The notes beneath the pieces are model-generated. The model was not told the origin of the DNA and ran no database searches. It saw only the letters and a program-made list of their open reading frames with translations. Below are positions 59,395 through 64,000 of a stretch of DNA of 64,000 nt, piece by piece. The translations under genes were made by a program, and so were the position numbers. Source of the DNA: Lumbricus terrestris. Taxonomy: Eukaryota > Annelida > Clitellata > Crassiclitellata > Lumbricidae. Position 1 is the stretch's first letter. Each line of letters begins with the position of its first letter. The stretch is taken from NCBI GenBank assembly GCA_949752735.1, contig OX457047.1, forward strand, positions 39,646,995-39,710,994, in the 5' to 3' direction.

Positions 59395-59700
59395 TCAACT
59401 GGTAGTGTTTACTGGGCACGTTTTGCCACCGGTGTCGTTGTTTGGACGCGAACCGTGAACGTACGCCAACCGGTGCTGAAAGACGACACTTGATCGGAGC
59501 AGAGATGGCGCTCGAGTAGCGGCGGCGGCGGCTAAATCCAAGTCAACGCCAACATTTCCGTTACGTGCGAAGGGGTTGAGTTGAGTCGATTCTGTGCATG
59601 TTTTCACGCACGAAAAACATTTGGAGATAAATACTGTGTAATTGAAATCCACAGCACTCGATGAGCAGCAATAGGCTGTCCATGATCTAGGCCCTTTTAT
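59395..59700. other. CpG-rich patch of unknown nature
   Basis: Locally GC-rich with GGCGGCGGCGGC and many CpG. The minus ORF (85 codons) has no SLIT-like LRRNT residues. Could be a repeat or a regulatory region. Confidence 0.3.
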
Positions 59701-59854
59701 ACGAGAGGGTACGCCGGGGTGAGGGGGAATCGACGAACTGTACGTATACGCTAATTAAATCTATAAATGTGATATCTACATTAACCTATAGTTATAACTC
59801 CTCTGCATATTTCGATTTTTTATTAGTGTGCAAGCGATATTATGTTCTCTTCCA

Positions 59855-59887
59855 ATGTTCCCGCAGTGCGTTTGCAGGCGGTTCAAT
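59855..59887. repeat. 33-bp block shared with 26207-26239
   Basis: Identical ATGTTCCCGCAGTGCG / TTTGCAGGCGGTTCAAT block; see 26207. Confidence 0.6.
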
Positions 59888-59899
59888 AACGCATATACT

Positions 59900-60133
59900 C
59901 AGGGGCGGATCCATGGGGGGACAAATCCGGCCATGGCCCTCACTGAGAAATAAATGCCCATAGAACGTGCCCCCCCATTTGGTTTCAACAAGCTCTCAAC
60001 AGTAGGTTTCAATGGTATATTTTCCAGACAAGTCGGCTAAAAGACTATAAAAAGTCATCAGTTTTTTCGTGCGAAGAATAAAAAAAATTTCCCCCAAATT
60101 TTTGGCCCTTCGGAATTTTTTTATCCGCCCCTG
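59900..60133. mobile_element. hAT-like MITE, CAGGGGCGGATCC family, 234 bp
   Basis: Ends CAGGGGCGGATCCATGG and TTATCCGCCCCTG. Flanks CATATACT (59892-59899) and CACATATT (60134-60141) match only partly. Confidence 0.8.
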
Positions 60134-60234
60134 CACATATTTACTTATTTTATATTATTATATTATTATACTACAATACTATGTATATACAATCTACATA
60201 ATTATATGCGGCATGATGCTTCTATACCATATGC

Positions 60235-60276
60235 ATATATATATATATATATATATATATGTGCTTCTATACCATT

Positions 60277-60330
<54 letters not shown>
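60235..60330. repeat. Two (TA)n microsatellites in a duplicated context
   Basis: TTCTATACCAT.TGCATATATA occurs at 60211 and 60266, each followed by a (TA)n run. Confidence 0.93.
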
Positions 60331-60332
<2 letters not shown>

Positions 60333-60654
60333 TTCATTCATATGTGTACTGTACACACATACGCACATGTGCAGAGTATAATAGTCTCGTACATGGATAG
60401 AAGCGGGAAGCGCTGCTGTGAGTAGGTGATTAGCCGCATGTCAATAAAGACGATTTGGGAAGATGATTGGACCAGATGCATCCTCAGCATCTTCATCACT
60501 CAGTCCCGACTCTTCATTCACAACGACTTTCGACAGACAGAGGCTCTCCATGATTGATGGAGGGACAACAAGAATGGAGGTCGGACATGAATGAATGGAT
60601 GAAGAGAACGCGGTCATTAGTCTTCATGTGTGTGTGTGTGGCCGACCGCCAGAC

Positions 60655-60915
60655 AGACATCAAACAAATCAGGCGAAGAGAGACAGAGACAGACAGACAG
60701 AGAGATACAGAGAGACAGACAGAGAGACAGACAGAGAGACAGACACATCAAACAAATCAGGCAAAGACAGACAGACAGAGAGACAGACAGACATCAAACA
60801 AATCAGGCGAAGAGAGACAGAGAGAGAGACAGAAAGACAGACAGACATCAAACAAATCAGGCGAAGAGAGACAGAGACAGACAGAGACAGACAGACAAAT
60901 CAGGCGAAGGGGAAG
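60655..60915. repeat. CAGACATCAAACAAATCAGG minisatellite with (GACA)n
   Basis: Five blocks of ATCAAACAAATCAGGCGAAG, each followed by a variable GAGACAGACAG run. ORFs in all three frames are artefacts. Confidence 0.93.
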
Positions 60916-61839
60916 ACGACGGAGAGAGATCAATGTTGCAAAACACACAAACAGAATATATACAACACAGATGAAAGATGTGCAAATGGATCTGTCATAA
61001 TGATACGTGTAGATTAACAACCACACTGCTACAGTACGTTGCAACACATTCCATCCAATTTGCAATGAAAGACGTCCCACTCCGTCCAGACTAACACGCA
61101 ACTCAGACCAAGTCGAAAAGCACGAAAGACTACGAACTTGATACTTGCTTACACATAGTAGCTGCTAACATCGACTACTAAGTCTATGGGACGAAGAAGA
61201 TGGTGCACAACTCTGGACAACGTCCAAGCAGAAACATGGAACGACCATACAATGGATGAGTTGCTGGACGGGGAGTCAACATATAAGCGGAGATGTGGAC
61301 AAGCCCAGGGTCACCCCCCTCCGATCAAACGAGACGCCGCCCGCAGAACCACCTCCACGGTTTTCAATCGGTCTGTTTTATTTGGCTGAGCAACAACTTC
61401 TTTCCCTCATGTCTCAACCCATAAACATCTAGATACATTATTGCTTTAAATGCAGTGTATCTACATGTCTATGCTCCACCCCCAACCCCAACCCCCACCT
61501 CAAATCACTCCATGTCACCTAGTCGGCATTTACGGTTTACCCCCACCCAACTGCAACTCCCTCCCATGACCCTCACCTGAGAAGCCGCATGACAAACTGC
61601 TTACACCCCGCTTCCCCACATGACGCTTCTATTCCTTCAGCGCTGACCTACAATAACCTGTGGAGCCACGCGCTCGCTTAAGCACCGCGCTCCCTCCCTC
61701 GGCTAAGCAGCCAGCGCTGAAGATAAATACACAAAGCGTACACTCAACGGGGGATGAGGACTAGCATAGCTACAAGAAATTCTTTCGAGAGATTCGTTAA
61801 AGGCGATAGATAAATATATTGAGTATGAATACTTTGAGG

Positions 61840-61957
61840 GGGAGGAGGAGGAGGAGGAGGAGGAGGAGGAGGGGAATGAGGAGGAGGGGAGGAGGAGGAG
61901 CAGGAGGAGGAGGAGAAGGAGGCAGGAAGGGGAGGGGGAGGAGGAGGGAGGAGGAGG
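61840..61957. repeat. (GGA)n microsatellite
   Basis: GGAGGAGGAGGAGGAGGAGG run immediately before the SINE at 61955. Confidence 0.95.
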
Positions 61958-62155
61958 AGCGGTGGTGGCGTCGTTGCCTTGAAGCCGGAAGGTTCGGGGT
62001 TCGAATCCACCTCGCCGCGTATGGACCTTGGGCAAGTCCTTCACTCACAATTGCTCTGCGCTTCGGTGTGAAACTCCGATGTAGTGTCCGCTCTGCATTC
62101 GGGAGCGCCTCTGAGTAGGGAGAGCTTGAAGGGGCGCTATAACAAGTGCACATAC
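61955..62155 (+). mobile_element. tRNA-derived SINE with LINE-like 3' tail (best copy)
   Basis: A tRNA-like head with B box GGTTCGAATCC at 61998-62008 is followed by CTTGGGCAAGTCCTTCAC, a ~60-bp body, and the tail GGGAGCGCCTCTGAGTAG, CTTGAAGGGGCGCTATAAC. The tail matches the LINE ends at 4735-4910 and elsewhere. Confidence 0.88.
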
Positions 62156-62249
62156 AAACAAAACAAATTCTAAAAGCGTACAACGATAGCAAATCATTTC
62201 CCAATCAGATTGATTATGGTTTGGTTTGGCAGGTCTGTATATACGATTG

Positions 62250-63035
62250 TCTCCCAAAAACCTATTTTCTTAACGCCGCTGAACGGTAAGCGTCATTTTC
62301 ACGGCTCCCTTCGATAGGTGGTGTAGCGTATTAAATCGCTATTATCTATCAAACTAACTTGTCTGATATTATATGTTAATTCTAAGTAGGAGTTAAGCTA
62401 GATAATTTAGTCGGCGTATCTAGATTAATAATTTGGCGTCTAGTGGATTAGCAACTAGGAGACCACGAATTTTGCGTACATGAGCGAGGCAGTCATGGTG
62501 ACGTCAAGCGGTTACTACGGACGCTTACGTAAGCGAAAACATTTGCATTGACGCGTAACCAATAAAAAGCATCGAAATAAGCTTAACGGTTGGAATTGAA
62601 TGGAAATAGCCACGTCATTGAAATTTGACATAAACGGTTGATTCCTTGCTTGAACATTGAGAAAGATGGTTGTTCAGTTGTGGCTGGCAATTCATTTGAA
62701 GTTTATTCAATGGTGAGGATGATGATTATGCTCGTATCTGGTCGTAAAACAGTACGAGGCATTCGTGTGAGAGTAGAGGCGATTTAGAAATTCGAAGTTG
62801 CGAACTCTAACGTCCGTGAAGTCTACAGTGTGATCGTGACGGTTGGTGAGACGATATTCGTGTGTTGAGAAACGATTTTGGGCTCGTTGTCTCTGGTTGA
62901 CATTTCAAGGTCATTTTCAATTGGGAAGGAAATTCTCATTGGTTGGAGTGTGATAATTTGATGCTACGGAAGTATTGAATATTGTCTTGTCTGGTATTCG
63001 ATCTGGATTCCACAGCTTGACAGTATCTCATTATC
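62250..63035. other. Unassigned sequence
   Basis: No exon, SLIT LRR or transposon end recognised. One TGACGTCA octamer at 62499-62506. Confidence 0.4.
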
Positions 63036-63245
63036 CTTCTTCAAATATAGCACGAGGTTGCTTATCTTCATTCAGTGAATCTACGGAGAATCAGCAGAAC
63101 TATTTCTTCAAATATAGCACGAGGTTGCTTGTCTTCATTCAGTGAATCTACGGAGAATCAGCAGAACTATTTCTTCAAATATAGCACGGGGTTGCTTATC
63201 TTCATTCAGTGAATCTACAGAGAATCTGCAGAACTATTTCAAGGC
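63036..63245. repeat. ~67-bp tandem repeat, 3 copies
   Basis: TTCTTCAAATATAGCAC, GGGGTTGCTTATC-like and GTGAATCTACGGAGAATC recur three times with few changes. Confidence 0.92.
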
Positions 63246-63589
63246 CGTTTTACACTACAGAAACGACATGTCATATATCTCAACTGTGGAAAACAGATAA
63301 GCAAAAAGATAGTTATAATTAGTGATACGCCAAATAAGTAAATAGGAATATTGCGTAATTGTATTGTGTATTTAATAGTTTCAATTATATCATACATTTA
63401 TAAAGAATTGGTGTCTTTTTGAACAGATCATTTAAATGCAGTACATTTTCAATTACCCGCTAAAATAAGCATAAAAACGGAGACGTTACAGGTGGCGACA
63501 GCAGAAAAAATCTACACAGATGCATCATGCTATAACAACAACTGTGAAGGATCTACAGATCGGACAGTGACAGCAAAATCTCTCTTTTT

Positions 63590-63665
63590 ATGGGCTCTCA
63601 CGTTGAGAGCGCTTCTGAATAGATCTGCTGTGAAAAGAGCTTTACGAATGCTTTATTAGATTAGA
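63590..63665 (+). mobile_element. LINE 3' tail fragment
   Basis: CACGTTGAGAGCGCTTCTG, GAAAAGAGCTTTACGAATGC and (AGATT)n; variant tail as at 45235. Confidence 0.5.
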
Positions 63666-63699
63666 TCAGATTAGATATAGAAAAGAAAGGTCGGGACAA

Positions 63700-63985
63700 T
63701 CAGAAACCCTAGACGAAACAGAAGCTGCTCCACTCTGGGCGTCGTATACTGGGTCCTCCCCCGACCCCCGTCCTTTCCGTTCTTCCGGAACTTCTTGTTC
63801 CCTAACGCGTGAACATCTACCATGCAGTATCGTGCTTCTTCTGTCGTCGGAAATGCGGCTTGGAACAGGCTCCCACTGGCTTTACGTTTACTGCCTAGCG
63901 GTAATAGAATCATAGAACTGGGGGGGAGGAGGAAGTCAGACTATAATCCACTGGGAGTTCGGGTGTGCAGAAAGACTAAACTATG
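63700..63985 (+). mobile_element. Non-LTR reverse transcriptase C-terminal remnant
   Basis: The + strand reads YRASSVVGNAAWNRLPLALR, the same C-terminal motif as at position 130-190. It runs toward the right edge of the window. Confidence 0.65.
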
Positions 63986-64000
63986 AGGACTCAAAGAAAC

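Noticed and set aside
59395..59652. 85-codon minus ORF upstream of the first SLIT exon in the window
   Set aside because: Lacks the cysteine-rich LRRNT pattern and a donor in the phase required by the exon at 59211.
60554..61101. Overlapping ORFs rich in RQTDRETDR or CLSVCLS
   Set aside because: All derive from (GACA)n and CAAACAAATCAGG repeats in different frames.

Overview
This is a stretch of animal nuclear genome, AT-rich and full of introns and repeats. Four protein genes can be built exon by exon with consistent reading phase; none is visible as one long ORF. Exon 1 to stop is visible for VPS45 (+, 14 exons, 567 aa), a PWWP-domain protein (-, 7 exons, 297 aa) and a small membrane protein (+, 2 exons, 71 aa). 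The C-terminal 906 aa of a SLIT guidance ligand lie on the minus strand in 19 exons; its N-terminal half is beyond the right edge. SLIT, PWWP and Sec1/Munc18 proteins together mean a bilaterian animal. Seven SLIT EGF repeats instead of the vertebrate nine, plus very frequent TAGGCCTA-type words, suggest a marine invertebrate deuterostome (echinoderm-like). The species guess is weak.

Layout: 0.4-4.2 kb PWWP gene (-). 4.2-11.8 kb transposon-rich spacer with a triple nested insertion and two large hAT-type elements. 11.9-13.2 kb small membrane-protein gene (+), whose intron holds a (TAC)n array and a hAT MITE. 13.6-26.5 kb VPS45 (+). 27-36 kb gene-free region with an inverted repeat, a diverged duplication of part of it, and many MITEs. 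36.2-40.7 kb mostly unique AT-rich DNA that probably includes the SLIT 3' UTR. 40.7-59.2 kb SLIT (-). 59.2-64 kb repeats and unassigned sequence.

The genes have no shared pathway: VPS45 works in endosomal SNARE fusion, SLIT is a secreted ROBO ligand, and the PWWP protein is probably chromatin-associated. The small membrane-protein gene lies 460 bp upstream of VPS45 on the same strand.

The most striking content is mobile DNA. At least ten hAT-like elements have 8-bp target duplications that can be read directly. There is also a TTAA-specific ~70-bp palindromic MITE family, a Tc1/mariner copy with perfect 36-bp termini, and a tRNA-derived SINE sharing its 3' tail with a LINE. Other notable points are a GC-AG intron in SLIT, a 19-bp duplication of the VPS45 exon 4 splice donor, and a minisatellite running into a SLIT splice site. 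No wholly new system could be demonstrated; the best unexplained candidate is the inverted and duplicated family at 27.9-36 kb.
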